Positions 56,014-63,190 of a stretch of 64,000 nucleotides of DNA are shown one piece after another. The stretch spans positions 1-64,000 of the forward strand of contig NZ_CAMZOF010000001.1 in the NCBI RefSeq assembly GCF_947331435.1, written 5' to 3'. Below the pieces are notes generated by a model. That model worked only from the letters and a program-made list of their open reading frames with translations. It made no database searches and had not been told where the DNA came from. Position 1 is the first letter of the stretch, and every line of letters starts with the position of its first letter. The position numbers and the translations under genes are program-made. Source of the DNA: Pelagibius sp. Alg239-R121 (lineage in GTDB: Bacteria > Pseudomonadota > Alphaproteobacteria > Kiloniellales > Kiloniellaceae).

Positions 56014-56970
56014 TCAGGAAAGCCCTTTCTGGCCCATTCCCAGGAACTTGTCGCGGCGCTGCTGCTTTAAGACCGTGCCGTCCTTGCGGCGCATTTCGAC
56101 CAGCAGGCGTTCGACCACATCGCCGACCGCGGTGATGGTGGTGTCGGCACCCCGGTGGGCGCCGCCCAGGGGTTCGGCCACGACCTCGTCAATGACGCCG
56201 AGTTTCTTCAGGTCCTGCGCCGTCAGTTTCAAGGCCTCGGCGGCTTCCTTGGCCTGATCGCCGCTGCGCCACAGGATCGAGGCACAGCCTTCGGGCGAAA
56301 TCACCGAATAGATCGAGTGTTCCAGCATGATGACCGAGTTGGCGGAGGCGAGCGCAATCGCCCCGCCGGAGCCACCCTCGCCGATGATCACGGAAATCAC
56401 CGGCACCTTCATGCCCAAGGAAACTTCGATACTGCGGGCAATAGCCTGGGACTGGCCGCGCTCTTCCGCGCCGATACCGGGATAGGCACCGGCCGTATCG
56501 ACCAGGGTGATCAGGGGCAGGCCGAACCGATCGGCCATCTCCATCAGGCGCTGGGCCTTGCGGTAACCCTCGGGCCGGGCCATGCCGAAGTTGTGCTTGA
56601 CCCGGGCGTGGGTGTCGGAGCCCTTTTCCTGGCCGATCACCATGACGGAGTAGCCCCGGAAGCGCCCGATGCCGCCGACGATCGCAGCGTCCTCTGCAAA
56701 AGCACGGTCGCCCGCCAGCGGCGTAAAGTCGTCGACCAGTTGTTCGATGTAGTGCCGGAAGTGCGGCCGGTCCGGATGGCGCGCGACCTGGCTTTTCTGC
56801 CAGGCTGTCAGGCGGGCATAGGTCTGGCGCAGCAGCCGGTCGGCCTTGCCCTGCAGCTTGGTGACTTCCTCGGCGATGTTCATGTCGCCGCTGTCCGAGA
56901 GATGCCGCAGTTCCTCGATCTTGCCTTCGAGTTCGGCTATCGGCTTTTCGAAATCCAAAAAGTTATGCAT
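56014..56970 (-). CDS. accA: Acetyl-CoA carboxylase carboxyltransferase subunit alpha
   Basis: AccA is half of the carboxyltransferase that moves CO2 from biotin to acetyl-CoA, making malonyl-CoA for fatty acid synthesis. The 318-residue protein begins with [20 protein letters not shown] and a coiled N-terminus, then [60 protein letters not shown] (oxyanion region) and [20 protein letters not shown]. Length and motifs are normal. It works with AccD, AccB and AccC, encoded elsewhere. It faces the TPP-riboswitch operon across a 480-base region. Confidence 0.97.
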   Translation of the reverse strand: MHNFLDFEKPIAELEGKIEELRHLSDSGDMNIAEEVTKLQGKADRLLRQTYARLTAWQKSQVARHPDRPHFRHYIEQLVDDFTPLAGDRAFAEDAAIVGGIGRFRGYSVMVIGQEKGSDTHARVKHNFGMARPEGYRKAQRLMEMADRFGLPLITLVDTAGAYPGIGAEERGQSQAIARSIEVSLGMKVPVISVIIGEGGSGGAIALASANSVIMLEHSIYSVISPEGCASILWRSGDQAKEAAEALKLTAQDLKKLGVIDEVVAEPLGGAHRGADTTITAVGDVVERLLVEMRRKDGTVLKQQRRDKFLGMGQKGLS

Positions 56971-57448
56971 GACCTTTTCCTGACGACCCCGGTGCGGACT
57001 TCAAACCGCGAACCCGGATCCCCGACCCAATGAACCCGGAGCATCCTGCGCCGTCCCCGGCACCGGCAAGATGCTCAACCCTCTCGTTTCAGATCAAATA
57101 TCCTGCCCCCGACCGAACGCGGTCTGGTGCAGTTTGATCTCGCGTCCTGAACCTGAAATTCGGGTTCGAAAGGACACCAACTTATAGATTCCAGTGTGAT
57201 TCAGCCTCCAAAGTTCGTCACATATCGTGTGGCGAACTCCGGAACCATCACACCAGTGGGGATTATCATCCCGATCTTTGCCCCCCGCAGACCGTCAGGC
57301 AAAGGCTGTACCACAGTTTTAGCACAGCTTCCTCACATCGCGGGCCTGTCTAACACAGCCGGGGGCGGGCGTGAAAGCAATCGCGTTAAAGAATCTGCAA
57401 CAAATCACGAAAAAATCGGCTTGAAATCCGTCTCCCCCGCTCCACGCC
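56971..57448. other. Intergenic region between accA and the thiamin operon, with one dyad
   Basis: No gene is seen. A 10-bp inverted repeat with one G-T pair (gttcgtcaca / tgtggcgaac, 57213-57237) may be a regulatory site for accA, whose start lies about 240 bases to the left. The T/C-rich run near 57441-57450 leads into the promoter of the thiamin operon. Confidence 0.5.
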
Positions 57449-57477
57449 TTGACTTGCCACAGCAGGCACCCGATGAT
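57449..57477 (+). promoter_or_regulatory. Probable sigma-70 promoter of the thiamin salvage operon
   Basis: TTGACT (57449-57454) is separated by 17 nt from GATGAT (57472-57477). Transcription would begin near 57484, a few nucleotides before the riboswitch P1 stem, which supports the call. Confidence 0.6.
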
Positions 57478-57488
57478 CGCGGCCGTTC

Positions 57489-57606
57489 CTAGGGGGGCCT
57501 TATTCCAACCGAGAGGTCGGATTTAACAGGCTGAGATATTGGGCAGGCGTTGAATTGCCCAGTGACCCTTCGAACCTGATCCGGGTAATGCCGGCGCAGG
57601 GAAGGA
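57489..57606 (+). ncRNA. TPP (thi-box) riboswitch
   Basis: The THI-box core is unmistakable: CTGAGA at 57531-57536, ACCCTTCGAACCTGATCCGG from 57564, then TAATGCCGGCGCAGGGAAGG. The 5' strand of the P1 stem is the taggggggcc block near 57489. A GC-rich extension (gggcaggcgttgaattgccc) forms the optional P3a arm. Bound thiamin diphosphate should lower expression of the downstream thiY-like and tenA genes. The expression platform appears to act on translation (see 57661-57745). Confidence 0.96.
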
Positions 57607-57660
57607 AACCGGTCCTCACTGTACGAGGGCTCTCCGCAAAGACCCTCCGCTACTCACTCC

Positions 57661-57745
57661 CGGATCTCCTGGCGCTTTTTCGCGTGAAAAGGCGCTGATC
57701 ATCTGAGTCTCGCATGCGAGGCGAATATCGGATTAAGGAGGTCCG
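57661..57745 (+). promoter_or_regulatory. Shine-Dalgarno-sequestering stem, riboswitch expression platform
   Basis: cggatctcct (57661-57670) can pair with aggaggtccg (57736-57745) over 10 bp with one U-G pair. The second strand is the ribosome site of the ThiY-like gene. A palindrome ctcgcatgcgag (57709-57720) can form inside the loop. Pairing depends on folding upstream, which would be set by TPP. This is inference from sequence complementarity. Confidence 0.6.
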
Positions 57746-57747
57746 CC

Positions 57748-58734
57748 ATGTTGTCCAACTTTACTTTCAAGTCTCCGTTTGGAGCCTTTCGCCTGACCCT
57801 CACCGCCCTCGCGCTGACGATGGTCTCGAGCCTCTCCATCTCAGCAGCCCACGCAGCCGAGAAGACCACCATCCTGCTGGACTGGTTCCTGAACCCGGAC
57901 CACGGGCCGTTGGTGGTGGCGCAGCAGCGGGGTTACTTCGCCGAGGAGGGCCTGGAGGTCGAGCTGATCGAGCCCGCCGATCCCAACGACCCACCCAAGC
58001 TGGTCGCCGCCGGCCGGGGCGATCTCGCGATTTCCTATCAGCCGCAGCTGCATCTGCAGGTCGAGGCCGGTCTGCCCCTGACCCGCATCGGCACCCTGGT
58101 CGCCACGCCGCTGAACACGCTGCTGGTGCTGGACGACGGCCCGATCAAATCCATCGCGGATCTGAAGGGCAAGAAGGTCGGTTTTTCGGTCGGCGGTTTC
58201 GAGGACGCCATGCTGACCGCCATGCTGGCGCGCCACGGCCTGACCACCGATGACATCGAACTTATCAACGTCAACTTCTCGCTCAGCCCGGCGATCCTCT
58301 CCGGCCAGGTCGACGCGGTGATCGGCGCCTACCGCAACTTCGAACTCAACCAGATGGACATCGAGGGGCACAAGGGCCGGGCGTTCTACGTCGAGGAAGA
58401 GGGCGTGGCCGCCTACGACGAACTGATCATGGTCGCCAACAACGAAAAGCTCGACGATCCGCGCTTCCCGAAAGTGCTGCGCGCGCTAGAGCGGGCCGTG
58501 ACCTTCATGATCAACCACCCGGACGAAGCCTGGGGCGATTTCATCAGCTACCGCAAGGAGCTGGACGACGAGCTGAACCGCCGCGCCTGGCGCGACACCC
58601 TGCCGCGTTTTGCATTGCGCCCTGCCGCGCTGGACAAGGGCCGGTATGAGGCCTTCGCCGCGTTCCTGCAGGAACACAAGATGATTGAGAAACTGGTCCC
58701 GGTCGAGGGCTATGCGGTGGAGTTGGATAGATAG
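57748..58734 (+). CDS. thiY: ThiY-like periplasmic binding protein for thiamin pyrimidine precursors
   Basis: The 328-residue precursor has a signal peptide (MLSNFTFKSPFGAFRLTLTA...AHA|AE) and an NMT1/THI5-like domain (TILLDWFLNPDHGPLVVAQQ, RGYFAEEGLEVELIEPADPN, SVGGFEDAMLTAMLARHGLT). The WFLNPDHGP region matches ThiY, the N-formyl-aminopyrimidine-binding component of the ThiXYZ importer. A perfect taaggaggt ribosome site lies 6 nt before ATG 57748, and the TPP riboswitch sits upstream. No ThiX permease or ThiZ ATPase gene is adjacent. TenA, which processes the same precursor, follows. It acts in the periplasm. Confidence 0.92.
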   Translation: MLSNFTFKSPFGAFRLTLTALALTMVSSLSISAAHAAEKTTILLDWFLNPDHGPLVVAQQRGYFAEEGLEVELIEPADPNDPPKLVAAGRGDLAISYQPQLHLQVEAGLPLTRIGTLVATPLNTLLVLDDGPIKSIADLKGKKVGFSVGGFEDAMLTAMLARHGLTTDDIELINVNFSLSPAILSGQVDAVIGAYRNFELNQMDIEGHKGRAFYVEEEGVAAYDELIMVANNEKLDDPRFPKVLRALERAVTFMINHPDEAWGDFISYRKELDDELNRRAWRDTLPRFALRPAALDKGRYEAFAAFLQEHKMIEKLVPVEGYAVELDR

Positions 58735-58791
58735 GGTTTAGAGCCGCTATCGCCGAGTTCGAGGCCAACCCTCTCCGGATTGTTTGGTGAA

Positions 58792-58978
58792 GTTCGACTG
58801 ACGTCGAACCGGCACCGGCCCGGGTTGTTTAATTGAGTTCGGTGCCGGCCCGCTCCCCCTCCCGGCCACTTGGCGGGGTTCGATTAGGTTTCGGCTAGCG
58901 CCGAAACCGGCACCAGCCCGCTCCCCCTCCCAACCACCCAATGCGATTATCCTGTGGGTGGTTGGGAGGGGGAGCGGG
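58792..58978 (+). repeat. Hairpin-rich repeat region between thiY and tenA
   Basis: Four stems follow one another: gttcgac/gtcgaac (58792-58809), ccggcacc/ggtgccgg (58809-58848), ggtttcggc/gccgaaacc (58887-58908) and a 24-bp perfect stem with 14-nt loop (58917-58940 with 58955-58978; inner arm ggttgggagggggagcggg). The phrases ccggcacc(g/a)gcccg and ctccccctccc recur, so this is a repeated palindromic unit of REP type. The last stem ends 36 nt before tenA, where it could slow ribosomes or protect mRNA. It has no T-run. Confidence 0.75.
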
Positions 58979-59014
58979 CCGGCACCGAGACTAAACCAAA
59001 GAGTCCCTTTAAAG

Positions 59015-59713
59015 ATGAGCGACATCACCCCCCAAAATAAAGCGCCCGCCGCTGGCGGCTTCACCGACCGTCTCCGCGACTCTTCCGAGCCATTCTGGAC
59101 AGCAGCAACCACCCACCGCTTCACGCGCCAGCTCGCGGACGGAACCCTGCCGGACGAGGTCTTCGTTCGCTACCTGATCCAGGACTATCACTACGTCGAT
59201 TGTCTGGCCCAGGCCGTCGGCTTCGCGGTCGCGCTGGCGCCCGACATGGCGACCCGCCGTCCCTTAGCTGGTTTCCTCTCGGTCCTGACCAACGCCGAGA
59301 ACGATTTTTTCCTTAAGTCCTTCGAGCGCCTCGGCGTCCCCGAAGCCACCTGGCGCAACACTCCACCATCACCGGTCACGCAAGCCATCTCAGACGCCAT
59401 CGTCGGCGGCGCCAGCGGCTATGCTGGTTCCGGACAATACCCGGAAGCCATGACCGTCCTGCTCTGCTCCGAATGGGTCTACCAGGCCTGGGCGGAACCG
59501 GTCGCAGATGCAAAGCCGCCCCAGCCGCAATACCGCGAATGGATCGAACTGCATGCCACGGCGGAGTTCGTGAAATTTGTGGAGTGGCTGCGGACGGAGA
59601 CGGACCGGGCCTGTAAGGGGTTGGATGCGGCGCGGCAGGCAGGTTTGGTGAAGTTGTTCAGGAAGGTGACGGAACTGGAAGCGGCGTTTTTTGAGGGAGC
59701 TTTTGGGGGTTAG
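59015..59713 (+). CDS. tenA: TenA-family protein (aminopyrimidine hydrolase/thiaminase II type)
   Basis: From ATG 59015 the product is 233 residues; the upstream frame reads through a hairpin region and is rejected. TenA enzymes release HMP from aminopyrimidine breakdown products of thiamin. Visible family features are RFTRQLADGTLPDEVFVRYL, LIQDYHYVDCLAQAVGFAVA and VLLCSEWVYQAWAEPV. In TenA_C enzymes the last block holds the catalytic Cys (roughly LPCxW); here LLCSEW appears to place Ser there, with a Cys one residue earlier. That fits the Cys-lacking TenA_E group, which can deformylate and deaminate N-formyl-aminopyrimidine. Its position behind a ThiY-like gene and a TPP riboswitch supports salvage. 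The alignment is by eye. Confidence 0.88.
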   Translation: MSDITPQNKAPAAGGFTDRLRDSSEPFWTAATTHRFTRQLADGTLPDEVFVRYLIQDYHYVDCLAQAVGFAVALAPDMATRRPLAGFLSVLTNAENDFFLKSFERLGVPEATWRNTPPSPVTQAISDAIVGGASGYAGSGQYPEAMTVLLCSEWVYQAWAEPVADAKPPQPQYREWIELHATAEFVKFVEWLRTETDRACKGLDAARQAGLVKLFRKVTELEAAFFEGAFGG

Positions 59714-59849
59714 TGATGGGTCCCGCATCTTCGGCGGACGCACGAAATACGGCTTGGCTCCCGCCAATTGATGGCAGTCTTCTTCAAAGATCACAATTAT
59801 CCACCTCACCTGCACTGCAGACTAAACAAAACACCAGACCCTTCCGCTG

Positions 59850-60290
59850 TCATTCCTGTCTTTGAATCAGGGCGGTAAGGGCGGATGTGATCTTTGCGAG
59901 GTCGTGGCTTTTGGACAGCTTGTTCATATGTGCGTGAATCATGGGGCCATAGATCGTCCACATTTTTTTTCGCACACGCCGGCCTTTCTTCGTGATCCGC
60001 AGCAGCCTGCCGCGCCGGTCGGACTCGAACACCGACTCTTCCACCAGCCCGTCTTGAATCATTCGGCGAAGCAAACGCGACAGGTTCGACTGTTCGAAGA
60101 TGAGCCCTTTTTCCAGCTCGAAAGGGCGCAGTCCCGGACCACCGGCGCATTCAATCGCCCACAAGGCGTCATACCAGCGCAGGCGGGGCAGGCCCTCTGC
60201 CTTGAGCACAGAATCCATCGCACTGTAGAGGGAATCCTGCGCCCGGTTCAGCGCCATCCACAACGCCGTCTCTTCTGTTGTCGGGTACAT
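59850..60290 (-). CDS. MarR family transcriptional regulator
   Basis: The 146-residue protein has a winged helix with RWYDALWAIECAGGPGLRPF, EQSNLSRLLRRMIQDGLVEE and SVFESDRRGRLLRITKKGRR (the wing), and helical ends for dimerization. MarR regulators sense phenolics, antibiotics or oxidants. It diverges from the YceI gene, and a 20-bp palindrome in the shared promoter (60348-60367) is of the expected size for its operator. It probably controls itself and the YceI/b561/deaminase genes. That is inference from position. Confidence 0.93.
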   Translation of the reverse strand: MYPTTEETALWMALNRAQDSLYSAMDSVLKAEGLPRLRWYDALWAIECAGGPGLRPFELEKGLIFEQSNLSRLLRRMIQDGLVEESVFESDRRGRLLRITKKGRRVRKKMWTIYGPMIHAHMNKLSKSHDLAKITSALTALIQRQE

Positions 60291-60347
60291 ACTCTCAACT
60301 TTCTGTGACCGTACTCACTATTCCGTAGCAACGAACGTCTTTACCAT

Positions 60348-60367
60348 ATAGATGTATTTTCATCTAT
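60348..60367. promoter_or_regulatory. Palindrome in the marR-yceI promoter, probable MarR operator
   Basis: Perfect 7-bp arms atagatg / catctat flank a 6-nt centre, giving a 20-bp site 58 nt from the marR start and 113 nt from the yceI start. Its size fits a MarR dimer site, and tatagat within it resembles a -10 element. Confidence 0.6.
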
Positions 60368-60479
60368 TAACAACAAGCCTTGCCTGTTGCAGAATATCAC
60401 CGCCGGTAGCGAGAAGATTGGCGATGAGATTGGTGATGAGATTTTGGCAAGATGGCGGGCAAACGTGGGAGTGAAAGTA

Positions 60480-61076
60480 ATGCGACTTAAGAGATTTTTC
60501 CGGTTTGTGGCCCTGCCGCTGTTGGTTGCTTTGCCGTCCGCCGGCGCTTTTGCAGCGGAAACCTATTATGCCGACCAGGGGCATACGGAAGTACGCTTCG
60601 GGTGGAACCACGCGGGCGTTTCCATGCAGAACGGTGAATTTATCACGACGAAAGCAACGCTGGTTCTCGATCCGGACAACGTTGAACAGTCTACACTTAA
60701 CGTAACAATTGACTCGGCAAGCGTTTCAAGCGGGTTCGTTCCCCTTGATGACCACCTGAAAAGCAAGGATTTCCTGGAGGTCGAAACCTATCCGGAAATT
60801 ACCTTTGTCAGCACGTCGGTTACGAAAACCGGAGAGATGACGGCCGATGTGACGGGAGATCTTACCATCCATGGCGTGACGAAGCCGGTCACACTGAAAA
60901 CGGCTTTGACGCACCGCGGCGACCATCCGCTCGGTGGGGTTATCGACTACTACAAAGGAAAGTGGGTAGCCTTCTCGGCAACGACGGAGATCGACCATCA
61001 GGCCTTTAATGTCGGCGGGTTCTCAACCGGTCCGATCTCGATCAACATCGTCACGGAAATGAAGGATCGCGAATAG
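60480..61076 (+). CDS. YceI family secreted lipid-binding protein
   Basis: The start is ATG 60480, with gggagtga upstream; the longer frame lacks homology. The 198-residue precursor has a signal peptide (MRLKRFFRFVALPLLVALPS...AFA) and a YceI lipocalin-like barrel: ETYYADQGHTEVRFGWNHAG, TVDSASVSSGF-like strands (VTIDSASVSSGFVPLDDHLK), LEVETYPEITFVSTSVTKTG, GDLTIHGVTKPVTLKT. YceI proteins bind polyisoprenoids such as ubiquinone precursors in the periplasm. The next gene fuses cytochrome b561 to the same kind of domain, so electron transfer to a bound quinone is a reasonable idea. Confidence 0.93.
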   Translation: MRLKRFFRFVALPLLVALPSAGAFAAETYYADQGHTEVRFGWNHAGVSMQNGEFITTKATLVLDPDNVEQSTLNVTIDSASVSSGFVPLDDHLKSKDFLEVETYPEITFVSTSVTKTGEMTADVTGDLTIHGVTKPVTLKTALTHRGDHPLGGVIDYYKGKWVAFSATTEIDHQAFNVGGFSTGPISINIVTEMKDRE

Positions 61077-61203
61077 CGAGCCCCTGGTGGCGGATGCATC
61101 GCAAGCGTGGCACCTTTGAAGGTAAGCTGTACAAAAGCTCTTCGCCGCCGCCCTGCGATAACGCGCGTCCAACTTTGGATCCTTGTTGAGCAAACATAAT
61201 CAG

Positions 61204-62448
61204 ATGCTTCTAAACACGCGGGAAACTTATGGTCTGGTTGCTCAACTCCTTCATTGGGTCACCGCAGGGCTGATTTTGACACTGCTTCCGCTTGGCCTCT
61301 ACATGGAAGGCTTGCCGCAAGGCTCAGCGGAAGCAGTGCTTCAAAAATCCTGGTGGTACTCCCTGCACAAGACACTCGGGGTTCTCCTGTTTCTGGTCGC
61401 GCTCGTCCGGGTGGCCTGGGCTCTGGTTCAACCCCACCCAAGGCCGTTGAACGCGGAGAGGACGCTTGAGAGCCTGGCGGCGCAAAGCGTTCATTGGATG
61501 CTCTACGGGGCGATCCTGTGTATGCCCCTGACCGGCTGGCTGCATCACTCGGCGAGCGAGGGCTTCGCGCCGATCTGGTGGCCGTTCTTTCAGGACCTGC
61601 CGCTTGTTCCAAAAAACCCGCAGCTCGCGGGCATCTTCGGAACGGCACACGTCTTCACCGGCATCCTGCTGGGTCTTGCGTTGGCGCTTCATGTGGCGGG
61701 CGCGCTCAAACACGCCGTCATCGACCGCGACTCCACCTTGCGCCGCATGATACCCGGCCGGTATCACGCGGCAGCGGCAAATCCAACGGCAAGTCCGGTC
61801 GAACCAAGGTTCGCGCGGCTTCCCGCAGTTCTGGCGGCGCTGTCATTCCTGGTCGTCGGCGTGGCGACCCTTACCGATTTTTCGATCAAGCGAACGAACG
61901 GCGGAGCGGACATCGTCATCACGAACGGGGCAGAAGCCTCTTCTGCGGGATGGACACTCGACAAGCAAAAAAGCCGCCTGGACATTCAGATCATCCAGAT
62001 GGGCAATCCCGTTGCCGGCAGCTTCGAGAAGTGGGATGCCGTTGTAAATTTCGACCCCGACAATATTGAAACCGCGTCTCTCGAGGTGCAGGTCGATGTC
62101 GGCAGCATCTCCCTCGGCGGTGTCAGCGAGCAGGCCAAGGGTGTGAACTTCCTCAACGCGGCAATGCATCCGATTGCGAATTTTGTGTCTGAGAGTTTTG
62201 TCCATTCAGGCGAGCACAGCTATGCGGCCGATGGTCAATTGTCTCTGGCAGGACATCGTCAGCCGCTGGCTTTGCCATTCATGCTTCGAATCGAAAACGG
62301 CCGTGCCTATGTCGAAGCCGAACTTACGATCGAGCGGCTCGCGTTCGGCATCGGTGAGAAGGGCTTTACCGACGACGGACAACTGGGATTTGGGGTGCTG
62401 GTCAAGGTCATCCTGGAAGCCGAGAGAGCCGCACCGGGAGCAGAATAA
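61204..62448 (+). CDS. Cytochrome b561-YceI fusion protein
   Basis: The product is 414 residues from ATG 61204; TTG 61183 is also possible. Residues about 1-195 form a four-helix di-heme cytochrome b561 with LLHWVTAGLILTLLPLGLYM, SLHKTLGVLLFLVALVRVAW, SVHWMLYGAILCMPLTGW and AHVFTGILLGLALALHVAGA; the histidines fit heme ligation. A short linker and one more hydrophobic stretch (VLAALSFLVVGVATL) lead to a YceI barrel (about 235-410: WTLDKQKSRLDIQIIQMGNP, GQLSLAGHRQPLALPFMLRI). The protein lies in the inner membrane with the barrel outside. It may pass electrons to a bound quinone or isoprenoid. It follows yceI by 127 nt. Confidence 0.92.
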   Translation: MLLNTRETYGLVAQLLHWVTAGLILTLLPLGLYMEGLPQGSAEAVLQKSWWYSLHKTLGVLLFLVALVRVAWALVQPHPRPLNAERTLESLAAQSVHWMLYGAILCMPLTGWLHHSASEGFAPIWWPFFQDLPLVPKNPQLAGIFGTAHVFTGILLGLALALHVAGALKHAVIDRDSTLRRMIPGRYHAAAANPTASPVEPRFARLPAVLAALSFLVVGVATLTDFSIKRTNGGADIVITNGAEASSAGWTLDKQKSRLDIQIIQMGNPVAGSFEKWDAVVNFDPDNIETASLEVQVDVGSISLGGVSEQAKGVNFLNAAMHPIANFVSESFVHSGEHSYAADGQLSLAGHRQPLALPFMLRIENGRAYVEAELTIERLAFGIGEKGFTDDGQLGFGVLVKVILEAERAAPGAE

Positions 62449-62543
62449 CCCTCGCCCTTCCGCTCGAAATACCAGCGCCGTCATGCTTCACCCCTTGTCA
62501 AAACAAGGAAAGCCCTGAAACAGAAACACAAGAAGGTTGGGAG

Positions 62544-63032
62544 ATGAACGGAAATTGCCGCCGTAAGTTATTAAGGGTCATGGCTTTCGGGCCGGCGCTC
62601 ACTTTTTCGACCGCATCGGGCACTGGTCTCGCGGCACAGAAACGAGAAGAGCCTGAACCCCTCATACAGCCGTCTGAGCAAAATCCCGCGCATTACATCG
62701 CACGCGCAAAGGATCTGGCCGATACCTCAATCAAACTCGGCGACGGCACGGGATACGGTGCCGTTCTTGTGAAGAACGGCCTGATCGTAGGCGAGGGACG
62801 AAATCGGATTTATTCGCTAAACGATCCGACGGCCCACTCCGAAATCGACGCGATCAGGGATGCCTGCCGCCGATTGACGACTCCCACCCTGGAAGGCTGT
62901 GAGATCTTCTGTTCCGCGCGGCCTTGCCAAATGTGCGACACTGCCTGCTATTGGGCGAAACTGAAGCGGATTCATTACGCATCGGCGAAATCCGAAATCA
63001 TCTCCGTAGTCCCGCACTATTCCAGGTGCTGA
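62544..63032 (+). CDS. Tat-type exported nucleoside deaminase-fold protein
   Basis: The 162-residue product belongs to the cytidine/deoxycytidylate/guanine deaminase superfamily: GYGAVLVKNGLIVGEGRNRI, TAHSEIDAIRDACRR (zinc HxE), and CEIFCSARPCQMCDTACYWA (PCxxC). All zinc ligands and the catalytic Glu are present. The N-terminus (MNGNCRRKLLRVMAFGPALT...GLAAQ) looks like a twin-arginine signal peptide, so the enzyme is probably folded in the cytosol and exported, which is unusual for this family. It follows the b561-YceI gene by about 95 nt and may share its MarR control. The substrate is not known; guanine-type or nucleoside deamination are options. Confidence 0.82.
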   Translation: MNGNCRRKLLRVMAFGPALTFSTASGTGLAAQKREEPEPLIQPSEQNPAHYIARAKDLADTSIKLGDGTGYGAVLVKNGLIVGEGRNRIYSLNDPTAHSEIDAIRDACRRLTTPTLEGCEIFCSARPCQMCDTACYWAKLKRIHYASAKSEIISVVPHYSRC

Positions 63033-63190
63033 CGACCAACGATGCTTCCAGGCGGAAGCGGTTTGGGCGTGTACTGTGCACCGATGTTTCACAACACAAA
63101 GCATGCCTATGACCGCTGGCAGAAGAGGTGGGGCAGTATGAGGACCGATCAACTTTAGGTACTTTTGCGTCTCCAAAAAGACTAAGCGTG

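Noticed and set aside
57714-58253. 179-codon Arg-rich frame on plus in the thiY region
   Set aside because: Out-of-frame shadow of the ThiY-like gene.
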